Source: Bacteroidota bacterium
Lineage (GTDB): Bacteria; Bacteroidota; Bacteroidia; Flavobacteriales; Flavobacteriaceae
Direction of reading: 5' to 3'
NCBI GenBank assembly: GCA_023446155.1
Contig: JAEXIT010000020.1
Span: 186,001 to 250,000, forward strand
Length of the DNA: 64,000 bases
This document shows, one piece after another, positions 8,944 through 17,693 of the stretch. The notes under the pieces are model-generated. The model had not been told where the DNA came from and ran no database searches. It saw nothing but the letters and a program-made list of their open reading frames with translations. Made by a program: the position numbers and the translations under genes. Within the stretch, counting starts at the first letter, position 1; each line of letters opens with the position of its first letter.

Positions 8944-10971
8944 ATGAGTATTTTAACCGAACGATTTACTACCAAATATAACACTGCTCCCTTTTCGCAA
9001 ATTAAAATTGAGGACTACGCTCCGGCATTTACCGCAACAATTGCAGCAGCGCGTGCCGAAATCGACGCGATAACTCACAATCCGGAAGCACCAACTTTTG
9101 CCAATACAATTGAAGCACTGGAGTATTCCGGTGACGCTTTGGAACGACTATCGTCCATTTTCTTTAATTTGAATTCGGCCGAAACCAGTGATGAAATGCA
9201 GAAAATCGCACAGGAAGTTTCACCGCTTTTAACGGCATTTGGAAATGACATCACCTTAAATTCCGATTTATTCCAACGCGTTAAAACCGTATACGATCAA
9301 ATTGATCAACTTAATCTTACGACGGAACAGCATACGCTGTTAACCAAAAAATACAAAGGTTTTTCCCGAAACGGCGCTTTATTAGCAGAAGACAAAAAAG
9401 CCCGTTTACGCGAGATCGACGCCGAGCTGGCCAAACTATCGTTAACCTTCGGTGAAAATGTGTTAGCCGAAACCAACGCCTACCAATTACATTTAACCGA
9501 CGAGAAAGATCTTGACGGCTTACCGGAAGGCGCTATCGAAGCGGCCCATGCCATCGCAAAAAGTCAGGATAAGGACGGTTGGATTTTCACCTTGGATCAT
9601 CCGAGTTATTTACCATTCGTAACTTACGCACACAATCGCGAACTACGTAAAGCGATCAGCATTGCATTTGGCCGTAAAGGATTCCAGAATAATGCTTTCG
9701 ACAATCAGGAGATCGTGATCAAAATTGCCAACTTACGTCACGAAAGAGCCAATCTTTTAGGCTATGCCACGCATGCGCATTTTGTATTGGAAGAACGTAT
9801 GGCGCAAAGTCCGCAAAAAGTAACCACTTTTCTAAACGACTTACAATCGAAAGCCAAACCGGCCGCCGAACGCGAATTTGCACAATTAACCAACTTTGCC
9901 CAAAAACTGGATCCAATTGATCATCTGGAAAAATGGGACGGTGCCTATTATGCCGAAAAATTAAAACAGGAACTTTTTAACCTCGACGACGAAACCTTAA
10001 AACCGTACTTTAAATTAGAAAACGTATTGAACGGTGCTTTTACCGTAGCGCAAAAACTATTTGGCATCACATTTACTGAAATTTTTGATATCGACAAATA
10101 CCACGAAGAAGTACAAACATTCGAAGTAAAAGACAATAACGACAATCTTGTCGCCATCTTTTACGCCGACTTTTTCCCAAGAAAAGGAAAACGCAATGGT
10201 GCTTGGATGACGTCCTTTAAACACCAATCGGTTCGAAATGAAGTTAACGAACGACCACATGTATCGATTGTTTGTAATTTCACCAAACCAACCGCGACCA
10301 AACCGTCGTTACTTACTTTTAATGAGGTAACTACTTTATTCCACGAATTTGGTCATGCACTACACGGCATGCTTGCCAACACCACCTATCCGAGTTTATC
10401 GGGAACCAGCGTGTTTTGGGATTTTGTAGAACTTCCGAGTCAGGTGATGGAAAACTGGTGTTACGAACCGGAAGCACTAGCTTTGTTTGCAAAACACTAT
10501 CAAACCGGCGAAATCATTCCGATGGAATACGTCGAAAAAATAAAAGAAAGCGCCAGCTTCCTGGAAGGAATGGCCACCTTACGTCAAATCAGTTTTGGAT
10601 TATTGGACATGGGATGGCACGGACAGGATCCATCCGGAATCCGTGATGTAAAAACATTCGAAAACGAACAATTCGCTTCGACCAAACTCTACCCCGATGT
10701 AGCCGAAAACGCCATGAGTACCGCATTTTCACATATCTTCCAAGGCGGCTATTCGTCCGGATATTACAGCTACAAATGGGCCGAAGTACTCGATGCCGAT
10801 GCTTTTGCTTATTTCCAGGAACAAGGTATCTTTAATCCGGAAGTCGCACAACGCTTTAAAGACAACATCTTATCACAAGGCGGAACCGACCATCCGATGA
10901 CACTTTATAAAAAATTCAGAGGTCAGGAACCAAAACCGGAAGCACTCTTAAAACGCGCCGGATTACTATAA
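8944..10971 (+). CDS. dcp: M3 family zinc metallopeptidase (peptidyl-dipeptidase Dcp / oligopeptidase A)
   Basis: 675 residues, the full length for Dcp/PrlC-type thermolysin-like peptidases. The zinc motif HEFGHALHG is at 467-475, with a downstream glutamate in the FWDFVELPSQVMENW segment about 25 residues later as the expected third ligand. No signal peptide, so probably cytoplasmic degradation of short peptides. Dcp (dipeptide release) and oligopeptidase A are hard to tell apart by eye; Dcp is the better length fit. It lies alone between purE and a good terminator. Confidence 0.9.
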   Translation: MSILTERFTTKYNTAPFSQIKIEDYAPAFTATIAAARAEIDAITHNPEAPTFANTIEALEYSGDALERLSSIFFNLNSAETSDEMQKIAQEVSPLLTAFGNDITLNSDLFQRVKTVYDQIDQLNLTTEQHTLLTKKYKGFSRNGALLAEDKKARLREIDAELAKLSLTFGENVLAETNAYQLHLTDEKDLDGLPEGAIEAAHAIAKSQDKDGWIFTLDHPSYLPFVTYAHNRELRKAISIAFGRKGFQNNAFDNQEIVIKIANLRHERANLLGYATHAHFVLEERMAQSPQKVTTFLNDLQSKAKPAAEREFAQLTNFAQKLDPIDHLEKWDGAYYAEKLKQELFNLDDETLKPYFKLENVLNGAFTVAQKLFGITFTEIFDIDKYHEEVQTFEVKDNNDNLVAIFYADFFPRKGKRNGAWMTSFKHQSVRNEVNERPHVSIVCNFTKPTATKPSLLTFNEVTTLFHEFGHALHGMLANTTYPSLSGTSVFWDFVELPSQVMENWCYEPEALALFAKHYQTGEIIPMEYVEKIKESASFLEGMATLRQISFGLLDMGWHGQDPSGIRDVKTFENEQFASTKLYPDVAENAMSTAFSHIFQGGYSSGYYSYKWAEVLDADAFAYFQEQGIFNPEVAQRFKDNILSQGGTDHPMTLYKKFRGQEPKPEALLKRAGLL

Positions 10972-10976
10972 AAAAG

Positions 10977-11004
10977 ATAGCCCGATTGAATTCGGGTTAT
11001 TTTT
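10977..11004 (+). terminator. Terminator of the M3 peptidase gene
   Basis: ATAGCCCGA / TCGGGTTAT stem (one G-T pair) with a 6-nt loop and a T run, just after the stop codon. Confidence 0.75.
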
Positions 11005-11010
11005 CAAAAT

Positions 11011-11036
11011 AAACTTTCAATTATTTTTGAAACTTT
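11011..11036. promoter_or_regulatory. Candidate operator for the GbsR/MarR regulator
   Basis: AAACTTTC (11011-11018) and GAAACTTT (11029-11036) frame a perfect 6-bp inverted repeat TTTCAA-N6-TTGAAA that overlaps the -33 TTG of the regulator's promoter. The same GAAAGTTT word returns twice in front of the next gene. Autoregulation is an inference. Confidence 0.4.
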
Positions 11037-11056
11037 AGAAATTATTTATACCTTTG
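11027..11056 (+). promoter_or_regulatory. Promoter of the GbsR/MarR gene
   Basis: TTG (11027-11029), 19 nt, TACCTTTG (11049-11056): an exact consensus match. The ATG at 11061 is only 4 nt downstream, so the transcript may be leaderless or nearly so. Confidence 0.7.
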
Positions 11057-11060
11057 AACT

Positions 11061-11564
11061 ATGGAATTCAACGAAGCAAAAACCAAATTTGTACAAACCT
11101 GGGGCGCCTTAGGCTCACAATGGGGCATTAACAAAACCATGGCTCAGATTCATGCGTTGTTAATGGTATCGGCCGAACCGCTTTCGATGGAAGACATTAT
11201 GGAAGCCCTTCATATTTCCAGAGGGAATGCCAGTATGAATTTAAGAGGCTTGATGGATTGGGGCATTGTATATAAAGAATACAAAGCCGGCGAACGAAAA
11301 GAATTCTTTACCGCCGAAAAAGATCTGGACGAACTGGCGGTTAAAATTTCACAGGAACGAAGCAAACGGGAAATCAAACCTGCTTTAAAAATTTTAAAAG
11401 AAGTATCCTCCATCGAAGACAACAACTCCGCCGAGGCCAAACACTTTATCGAACAAACGACCAAGCTACACGACTTCGTTTTAAAAGCCGACAATGTTTT
11501 GGACAAGATTACCGAATACAAAGACAATTGGTTAACCAAATTGGTGATCAAAATCATGAAATAA
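11061..11564 (+). CDS. GbsR/MarR family transcriptional regulator
   Basis: 167 residues. The winged-helix core covers about 20-95 (INKTMAQIHALLMVS, then SMEDIMEALHISRGNASMNL as the recognition helix), followed by a long dimerisation helix region to 167. This matches the GbsR branch of MarR. It heads a co-directional cassette (three small membrane proteins and an SRPBCC protein) and is the likely regulator of it. The effector is unknown. Confidence 0.88.
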   Translation: MEFNEAKTKFVQTWGALGSQWGINKTMAQIHALLMVSAEPLSMEDIMEALHISRGNASMNLRGLMDWGIVYKEYKAGERKEFFTAEKDLDELAVKISQERSKREIKPALKILKEVSSIEDNNSAEAKHFIEQTTKLHDFVLKADNVLDKITEYKDNWLTKLVIKIMK

Positions 11565-11576
11565 AAAAATTTAATT

Positions 11577-11603
11577 GAAAGTTTCATTTTTTTCTGAAAG
11601 TTT
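11577..11603. repeat. Direct repeat GAAAGTTT x2 upstream of the membrane cassette
   Basis: GAAAGTTT at 11577-11584 and 11596-11603, 19 nt start to start (about two helical turns), between the regulator's stop and the first membrane-protein gene. It is the same word as near the regulator's promoter, so it may be a binding site. Confidence 0.45.
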
Positions 11604-11627
11604 TATAACTATAAAATATTTAAAATC

Positions 11628-11975
11628 ATGAACTACAATAGTATTGCCTACCTTCTTTTTTTGGGACTGATGAGCTTGATCATCGTCAAAATCGGAAGAA
11701 TCTGTTATACAAACGGAAACATATTTGTAGCCACCTTAATACCGGATCATAAAGCGCTTTGCCAACAGATCAACAAAGCCTTACTCACCGGATATTATTT
11801 GGTCAACATCGGTTATTGCGCCGTGACGATTACCAACTGGCAAACCATCACCTCCTTATCCATACTTATCGAAGTGATCGCCACCAAAGCAGCCACCATC
11901 CTTTTTATGTTGGCAGCGCTACATTACACCAACATCTTTCTCTTAAAAAAATACGTTCAGAAACTAATTCAATAA
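11628..11975 (+). CDS. Small membrane protein, paralogue of the next gene
   Basis: 115 residues with about three membrane segments (about 5-23, 50-68, 78-105). Family not recognised. It aligns by eye with the product of 11993-12379: INKALLTGYYLVNIGYC against TNKLFETGFYLLNLGFA, and LIEVIATKAA against LIEALSYKIG. The two are probably an old tandem duplication. It follows the GbsR/MarR gene by 63 nt and precedes its paralogue by 17 nt. Confidence 0.8.
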   Translation: MNYNSIAYLLFLGLMSLIIVKIGRICYTNGNIFVATLIPDHKALCQQINKALLTGYYLVNIGYCAVTITNWQTITSLSILIEVIATKAATILFMLAALHYTNIFLLKKYVQKLIQ

Positions 11976-11992
11976 CTATAAATCATACTACC

Positions 11993-12379
11993 ATGGAAAC
12001 GACCAAAACACTTATCGGTTATGTTATTTATTTACCCATTGCACTTTTCCTGACCTATTATGTCTCTAAAACGCTCTTCCGAAACAGCAAAGTTTATATG
12101 CTTGATATTTTTAAAGGCCGTGAAGAAATTGCCTTTGCCACCAACAAACTATTCGAAACCGGATTCTACTTGCTAAACCTTGGTTTTGCCCTGATGATAC
12201 TCGACATGAATCTTTGCGACAATACCTATCAGGAGCTTATTGAAGCACTCAGTTATAAAATCGGTGGGTTTGCGATCTATTTGGGTGTGATGCTTTTTCT
12301 AAACCTCTATTTCTTTTTTAGAGGAAAACGAAAAGCCAGCCAAGCCGCAAGAGAAGAAAAAATAGTTTTTAAAGCCTAA
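11993..12379 (+). CDS. Small membrane protein, second paralogue
   Basis: 128 residues starting METTKTLIGYVIY. The reading frame is open further upstream, but that part overlaps the previous gene, so 11993 is the sensible start. Membrane segments at about 6-25, 52-72 and 84-106, then a basic tail (FRGKRKASQAAREEK). No known domain recognised. Only 3 nt separate it from the next gene, so one operon. Confidence 0.8.
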   Translation: METTKTLIGYVIYLPIALFLTYYVSKTLFRNSKVYMLDIFKGREEIAFATNKLFETGFYLLNLGFALMILDMNLCDNTYQELIEALSYKIGGFAIYLGVMLFLNLYFFFRGKRKASQAAREEKIVFKA

Positions 12380-12382
12380 CTC

Positions 12383-12820
12383 ATGACTTTTACAATTCCA
12401 AACTGGCTGATTGTCGTAGCGGGAATCGGCCAGATTTTCACCGCTCTGATTTATCCGTATATCCGACATCAGGTTTTCGACTGGTACAACGACGTTAAAA
12501 AACTAAAACCGTTGAATCAGGAGATTGCCAAAACTTACGGACGCTATATACAAGGGCTTAATTTTTCATTCGGACTAATCGCCATTTTTCTGTATGCTGA
12601 TTTACAGCAAAACACCCGACTTGCCTTTGCCTTAACCGCACTTATTGCCGCTTATTGGGTTGGAAAAGTCGCCACTCAGATAGCCTATTATCCGATGTAT
12701 ACGATTCCGAAAAAATGGCATTTTAAAATCGGTAGTTATTTTATGAATACTTTATTCCTGTTATTTGCCACGGTATTTACCGGTTTGGTACTCCTAAAAC
12801 TAAAATTCTTTTTCGCATGA
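12383..12820 (+). CDS. Four-helix membrane protein of unknown function
   Basis: 145 residues with four hydrophobic segments (about 5-28, 52-72, 77-98, 112-140). Family not recognised. Its stop overlaps the start of the SRPBCC gene by 4 nt (ATGA), indicating translational coupling. The context suggests a membrane module controlled by the GbsR/MarR regulator. Confidence 0.8.
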   Translation: MTFTIPNWLIVVAGIGQIFTALIYPYIRHQVFDWYNDVKKLKPLNQEIAKTYGRYIQGLNFSFGLIAIFLYADLQQNTRLAFALTALIAAYWVGKVATQIAYYPMYTIPKKWHFKIGSYFMNTLFLLFATVFTGLVLLKLKFFFA

Positions 12821-13266
12821 CCACTTTCACCATTAACACACCGATCAAAGCGCCATCAAAAATTGTTTTTGACTTAGCCCGGAATATCGACATTCATAAA
12901 TTATCGGTTTCTCAAACTCAGGAACAAGCCATCGCCGGAAAGACATCCGGGTTGATCAACCTCAATGAAACGGTAACCTGGCGTGGAAAACATTTTGGTT
13001 TTTACCTCAACCATCAGAGTAAAATCACAGTCATGGAAGCACCGCATCATTTTACAGACGAAATGGTAAAAGGTCATTTTACGTTTTTCAGACACGACCA
13101 TCTTTTTGAAATCCGCGATGACGTCACGGTTATGATCGACAAAATAGTATACCGTACGCCGTTTGGAGTCATCGGAAAACTGTTCGATTTCCTTTTTCTA
13201 AAAAAACATTTGTATCAGTTGATTTTAAATCGGAACAAGCTTTTAAAATACCTGGCCGAAAATTAA
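12817..13266 (+). CDS. SRPBCC-fold protein
   Basis: 149 residues with the START/Bet v1-like pattern: an N-terminal strand FTINTPIKAPSKIVFDLARN, then ETVTWRGKHFG and a C-terminal helix (LFDFLFLKKHLYQLILNRNK). These folds bind hydrophobic ligands, but no catalytic residues can be named. It is the last gene of the GbsR cassette and overlaps the gene before it. It converges on the UbiA-like gene with only 5 nt between, and no terminator is visible there. Confidence 0.8.
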   Translation: MTTFTINTPIKAPSKIVFDLARNIDIHKLSVSQTQEQAIAGKTSGLINLNETVTWRGKHFGFYLNHQSKITVMEAPHHFTDEMVKGHFTFFRHDHLFEIRDDVTVMIDKIVYRTPFGVIGKLFDFLFLKKHLYQLILNRNKLLKYLAEN

Positions 13267-13271
13267 TCTGA

Positions 13272-14087
13272 TCAGGCAAAAAGCAGCACCATCACCCACC
13301 AAAAAACAGGAATACTTTCCACCCAAAAAGACGTATAATAATCGGATCGCTTCGGACTTGAAAAAACAGTAAAAAGCGCAATCACAGTCACCAATACCAA
13401 ATTGATCCACAACTGTTCGATTTGGAAATCGCTTTTAAAAAACTCCAGTCCGTAAAAAGGAAGTAGCAGAAATAAATTGAGTCCTTTGGTTCGTTTTACT
13501 CCCAATCGCTGCGGAACGGTTTGTAAAGACAAATCATCATTTTTGAGATCGATGATTTCGAAAATAAGTATAAGAATGATCACTAAAAGAAACCGCTGAA
13601 AAAACTTTAGAAAAACATCGTTCGTAAAATCCAGTCCGGCGTTTAAAATTGGCAGAAACAAGGTAATTCCCGCCCAACAAAAAGCCACGATATAGATTTT
13701 CACTCCGGCCCAGTTTCGGGCATTGCCCAACTTCGGAAAAACCGGTAAGGTATACAACAACGTCAACCCTAAAAACGCCAGCGACAACAATTGCGTTTGT
13801 CGTTGTAAAAACCAAAAACCGTATAGCGTTCCGGCGAAAGCCGCCACACTTAATACGACAATAGCCTTTAACTGTCGGCTCATTTTCAGTTTTTTAGCAC
13901 GGGCTAACGCATCGTACTTCACAAAGTTATAGCCCACGATTGTCCCACAAAAGGCAAATAGCGACATCGCCCAGTCAAATGGAATATGAAAAAAATGGAA
14001 GGTCATCTGAACCAAAGCGAATACCGCAATCGCCACATGAATACTTCCGTTAATATAAAAGTCAAGTAATTTCTTGAGTAGTTGCAT
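13272..14087 (-). CDS. UbiA-like prenyltransferase family membrane protein, degenerate motifs
   Basis: 271 residues from MQLLKKLLDFYING; an in-frame ATG at 14144 would add 19 residues that do not look like the family. About eight hydrophobic segments. The first aspartate motif region is GYNFVKYDALAR (N, Y and D kept, the second acidic position lost) and the second is EIIDLKNDDLSLQTVPQRLG, close to the UbiA D-x-x-x-D pattern. Such proteins occur widely in Bacteroidota without a known substrate. A prenyl-transfer activity is uncertain because the motif is incomplete. Confidence 0.75.
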   Translation of the reverse strand: MQLLKKLLDFYINGSIHVAIAVFALVQMTFHFFHIPFDWAMSLFAFCGTIVGYNFVKYDALARAKKLKMSRQLKAIVVLSVAAFAGTLYGFWFLQRQTQLLSLAFLGLTLLYTLPVFPKLGNARNWAGVKIYIVAFCWAGITLFLPILNAGLDFTNDVFLKFFQRFLLVIILILIFEIIDLKNDDLSLQTVPQRLGVKRTKGLNLFLLLPFYGLEFFKSDFQIEQLWINLVLVTVIALFTVFSSPKRSDYYTSFWVESIPVFWWVMVLLFA

Positions 14088-14280
14088 ACTTACAAAAATA
14101 ATCAATCTGTTAATAACATTTAAATTTGGTTGAAAATTCAACAAAAATTGGAGTTAAAAAAGAATTTTATTAAGAGATTAATAGTTATTTTTGTTCGCTT
14201 AAAACACAACTTAACGACAGTTTGATGCTATTCTCTGTTATGGGAATATCAAACGTTTATAAACAGGACATTAAGAACTG

Positions 14281-17130
14281 ATGAAAACAGACGCATTTGC
14301 TTTACGACATTTAGGTCCAAGAGAGAGCGACCTTCAACACATGTTCCAAACCATTGGAGTAAAGGACATGGACCAATTATTGTATGAAACCTTCCCGGAC
14401 GGAATCCGTTTAAAAAGCGATTTACAACTGGATCCGGCTTTAACAGAATACGAATATTTAACACATATCCAGCAATTGGGTGCCCAAAACAAAGTATTCA
14501 AATCGTATATCGGTTTGGGGTATCACCCGGCAATTGTGCCACCGGTAATTCAACGTAATATTTTTGAAAACCCGGGATGGTATACCGCTTACACTCCGTA
14601 TCAGGCAGAGATTGCACAGGGGCGTCTGGAAGCACTTTTAAATTACCAGACTACGGTTATCGAATTAACCGGAATGGAAATTGCCAATGCTTCATTATTG
14701 GACGAAGGTACTGCCGCTGCTGAAGCGATGGCATTACTTTTCGACGTACGTACCAGAGATCAGAAAAAAAACAACGCTAATAAATTCTTCGTTTCGGAAG
14801 AGATTTTACCACAAACCTTATCGGTTTTGGAAACCCGTTCTACTCCAATTGGAATCGAATTGGTTGTAGGAAACCACGAAACGTTTGATTTCTCAGAAGA
14901 TTTCTTCGGAGCGATCTTACAATACCCAGGAAAATACGGTCAGGTTTTTGACTATGCCGGTTTTATCCACACCGCTAAATCCAAAGAAATCAAAGTTGCT
15001 GTAGCAGCCGACATTCTAAGTTTAGTAAAATTAACTGCTCCAGGCGAATTAGGAGCCGATGTTGTAGTGGGAACCACACAACGATTCGGTATTCCGATGG
15101 GATTTGGAGGACCACACGCGGCTTTCTTCGCAACCAAAGAAGAATACAAACGTAGTATGCCGGGACGTATCATTGGTGTTTCTCAGGATGTTAACGGAAA
15201 CCGTGCGTTACGTATGGCATTACAAACCCGTGAGCAACACATTAAACGTGAAAAAGCAACTTCCAATATTTGTACCGCTCAGGTATTACTAGCGGTTATG
15301 GCCGGTATGTATGCCGTATACCACGGACCAAAAGGATTACAGTATATTGCCGACAAAGTACACGCTTCGGCGGTGACTACTGCCAATGCATTGGCAAAAT
15401 TGGGAATCAACCAAATCAATACGGCTTTCTTCGACACCATCACGGTTAAAGCCGATGCTGCCAAAGTAAAAGCAGTAGCCGAAAACAACGAAGTAAACTT
15501 CTATTATATCGACAACGATACGATTTCGATTTCTTTTAACGAGACCACCTCTTTAAACGACATCAACCAAATCGTAGCCATTTTTGCTGAAGTTCTTGGA
15601 AAAGAAACAGTAACGGTAACTGTTTTAGACACCGCTACTCATATTCAGGAGAAAATGGTAAGAACGTCAACTTTCTTACAACATGACGTATTTAACAGCC
15701 ACCATTCGGAAACGGCTTTAATGCGTTATATCAAAAAATTAGAACGTAAAGACCTTGCGTTAAATCATTCGATGATCTCTTTAGGATCGTGTACGATGAA
15801 ATTAAATGCGGCTGCCGAAATGTTACCATTAAGTATGGCCAACTGGAACAGCATTCACCCGTTTGCTCCAGCCGATCAGACAAAAGGTTACTTAACCATG
15901 TTGAAAAAACTGGAAGAGCAATTAAACGTAGTAACCGGTTTTGCAGGTACTTCTTTACAACCAAACTCTGGTGCTCAGGGAGAATATGCCGGATTGATGG
16001 CCATTCGTGCCTATCATATCTCTCGTGGCGAAGGACACCGTAACGTATGTTTAATCCCTTCATCGGCACACGGAACCAACCCGGCTTCGGCCGCGATGGC
16101 TGGAATGGACATTATCGTTACCAAAACCACTCCGGAAGGAAATATCGATGTGGAAGATTTACGAGCAAAAGCCATCCAACACAAAGACAATCTTTCTTGT
16201 TTAATGGTAACGTATCCGTCTACACACGGGGTTTACGAAAGTTCTATTATCGAAATCACCAAACTGATCCACGAAAACGGTGGTCAGGTATATATGGATG
16301 GTGCCAACATGAACGCTCAGGTAGGCCTTACAAATCCTGCAACTATCGGCGCTGATGTTTGTCACCTGAACTTACACAAAACATTCGCGATTCCTCACGG
16401 AGGAGGAGGACCTGGAGTTGGACCTATTTGCGTAGCGCCACACTTGGTTCCTTTCTTACCAACAAACCCGGTAATTGCTACCGGTGGTGATCAGGCGATT
16501 TCTGCGATCTCTGCCGCGCCATACGGATCGGCTTTGGTATGTTTGATTTCCTACGGTTATATCACCATGTTAGGAGCCGAAGGTTTAAAACAAGCGACAC
16601 AACACGCGATCTTAAACGCCAACTATATGAAAGCGCGTTTGGAAGTACACTACCCTATTTTATATACGGGAGAATGCGGACGTGCAGCGCACGAAATGAT
16701 TGTTGACTGTCGTTCGTTCAAACAAAACGGAATCGAAGTAACCGATATCGCAAAACGTTTAATGGACTACGGTTTCCACGCACCAACGGTTTCCTTCCCG
16801 GTTGCCGGAACTTTAATGATCGAACCAACCGAAAGTGAAAACTTAGATGAATTGGATCGTTTTTGTGATGCAATGATTTCAATCCGTAAAGAAATCGAAA
16901 ACGCAACTGCCGACGATACCAACAATGTATTGAAAAATGCACCACATACGTTAGCCATGCTTACTGCCGACCGTTGGGATTTCCCATACTCAAGAGAGAA
17001 AGCAGCGTATCCGTTGGAATATATTGCCGAAAATAAATTCTGGCCTTCCGTACGTCGTGTTGACGATGCTTACGGTGACCGTAATTTAGTTTGTTCTTGC
17101 GCACCCATTGAAGCCTATATGGAACACTAA
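14281..17130 (+). CDS. gcvP: Glycine dehydrogenase (decarboxylating), P protein
   Basis: P protein of the glycine cleavage system: decarboxylates glycine with PLP and passes the aminomethyl group to lipoylated GcvH. At 949 residues it is the fused, single-chain form. The PLP lysine is K700 in HLNLHKTFAIPHGGGGPG, and the glycine-rich loop follows at once. Arginine is coded mostly by CGT, as in highly expressed genes. GcvT and GcvH are not in the window. No glycine riboswitch-like structure seen in the 136-nt leader. A strong terminator follows. Confidence 0.98.
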   Translation: MKTDAFALRHLGPRESDLQHMFQTIGVKDMDQLLYETFPDGIRLKSDLQLDPALTEYEYLTHIQQLGAQNKVFKSYIGLGYHPAIVPPVIQRNIFENPGWYTAYTPYQAEIAQGRLEALLNYQTTVIELTGMEIANASLLDEGTAAAEAMALLFDVRTRDQKKNNANKFFVSEEILPQTLSVLETRSTPIGIELVVGNHETFDFSEDFFGAILQYPGKYGQVFDYAGFIHTAKSKEIKVAVAADILSLVKLTAPGELGADVVVGTTQRFGIPMGFGGPHAAFFATKEEYKRSMPGRIIGVSQDVNGNRALRMALQTREQHIKREKATSNICTAQVLLAVMAGMYAVYHGPKGLQYIADKVHASAVTTANALAKLGINQINTAFFDTITVKADAAKVKAVAENNEVNFYYIDNDTISISFNETTSLNDINQIVAIFAEVLGKETVTVTVLDTATHIQEKMVRTSTFLQHDVFNSHHSETALMRYIKKLERKDLALNHSMISLGSCTMKLNAAAEMLPLSMANWNSIHPFAPADQTKGYLTMLKKLEEQLNVVTGFAGTSLQPNSGAQGEYAGLMAIRAYHISRGEGHRNVCLIPSSAHGTNPASAAMAGMDIIVTKTTPEGNIDVEDLRAKAIQHKDNLSCLMVTYPSTHGVYESSIIEITKLIHENGGQVYMDGANMNAQVGLTNPATIGADVCHLNLHKTFAIPHGGGGPGVGPICVAPHLVPFLPTNPVIATGGDQAISAISAAPYGSALVCLISYGYITMLGAEGLKQATQHAILNANYMKARLEVHYPILYTGECGRAAHEMIVDCRSFKQNGIEVTDIAKRLMDYGFHAPTVSFPVAGTLMIEPTESENLDELDRFCDAMISIRKEIENATADDTNNVLKNAPHTLAMLTADRWDFPYSREKAAYPLEYIAENKFWPSVRRVDDAYGDRNLVCSCAPIEAYMEH

Positions 17131-17148
17131 AATCCAATATCAATACCA

Positions 17149-17176
17149 AGAGCCGCTTTATTGCGGCTCTTTTTTT
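17149..17176 (+). terminator. Terminator of gcvP
   Basis: AGAGCCGC / GCGGCTCT, 6-nt loop, then a T run. It lies before the haemoglobin start codon, so that gene needs its own promoter or readthrough. Confidence 0.9.
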
Positions 17177-17188
17177 ACACCATACCAT

Positions 17189-17569
17189 ATGAATGATATT
17201 ACCACCCGAGCCGATTTACTCCATTTGATGCGCCAGTTTTACACCAAGCTTTTATCCGACGATACCATCAGTTATATCTTTACCGACATTGCCAAAATAG
17301 ATCTGGAAGCCCATCTTCCGCATTTGGCCGATTTTTGGGAACAGACACTCCTTCATCAGGGAAGCTACCGCAAAAACGTAATGCAAATCCATCTGGAACT
17401 CAACGAAAAAGAAGCACTACGTCCGGAGCATTTCCAAATATGGCTGGAACATTTCAACAAAACAGTCGACGAACACTTCCGGGGTAGCAATTCCGAACTG
17501 ATCAAGACCCGAGCACTATCTATAGCCACGATCATGCAGCTAAAGATTTCTCAAAAAAATCACAATTAA
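17189..17569 (+). CDS. Group III truncated haemoglobin
   Basis: 126 residues starting MNDITTRADL. An upstream in-frame ATG at 17108 is rejected because the sequence from there runs through the gcvP end and its terminator. Family signs: ADFWEQTLL, YRKNVMQIHLEL and EHFQIWLEHFNKTVDEHF, which holds the proximal histidine of the F helix. Group III globins bind haem and probably handle oxygen, NO or peroxide; the partner is unknown. Soluble and cytoplasmic. Confidence 0.88.
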   Translation: MNDITTRADLLHLMRQFYTKLLSDDTISYIFTDIAKIDLEAHLPHLADFWEQTLLHQGSYRKNVMQIHLELNEKEALRPEHFQIWLEHFNKTVDEHFRGSNSELIKTRALSIATIMQLKISQKNHN

Positions 17570-17693
17570 TTTTACTATCAACAATTTTAAACTCCTTTAA
17601 ACAACTATTTCATAATAATCATTTTATACAAAATTTTTACCGACACATAAGCGTTTTAAATCAATAACTTAGTGTTACGTATAAATTCACCTT

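Noticed and set aside
11759..11992. Upstream extension of the second small membrane protein
   Set aside because: Overlaps the coding sequence of the preceding paralogue; the ATG at 11993 gives the natural membrane protein.
14088..14280. Possible glycine riboswitch or promoter before gcvP
   Set aside because: TATTTTTG at 14186-14193 fits a -7 box but has no TTG at the right distance, and no riboswitch-like conserved helices were recognised.
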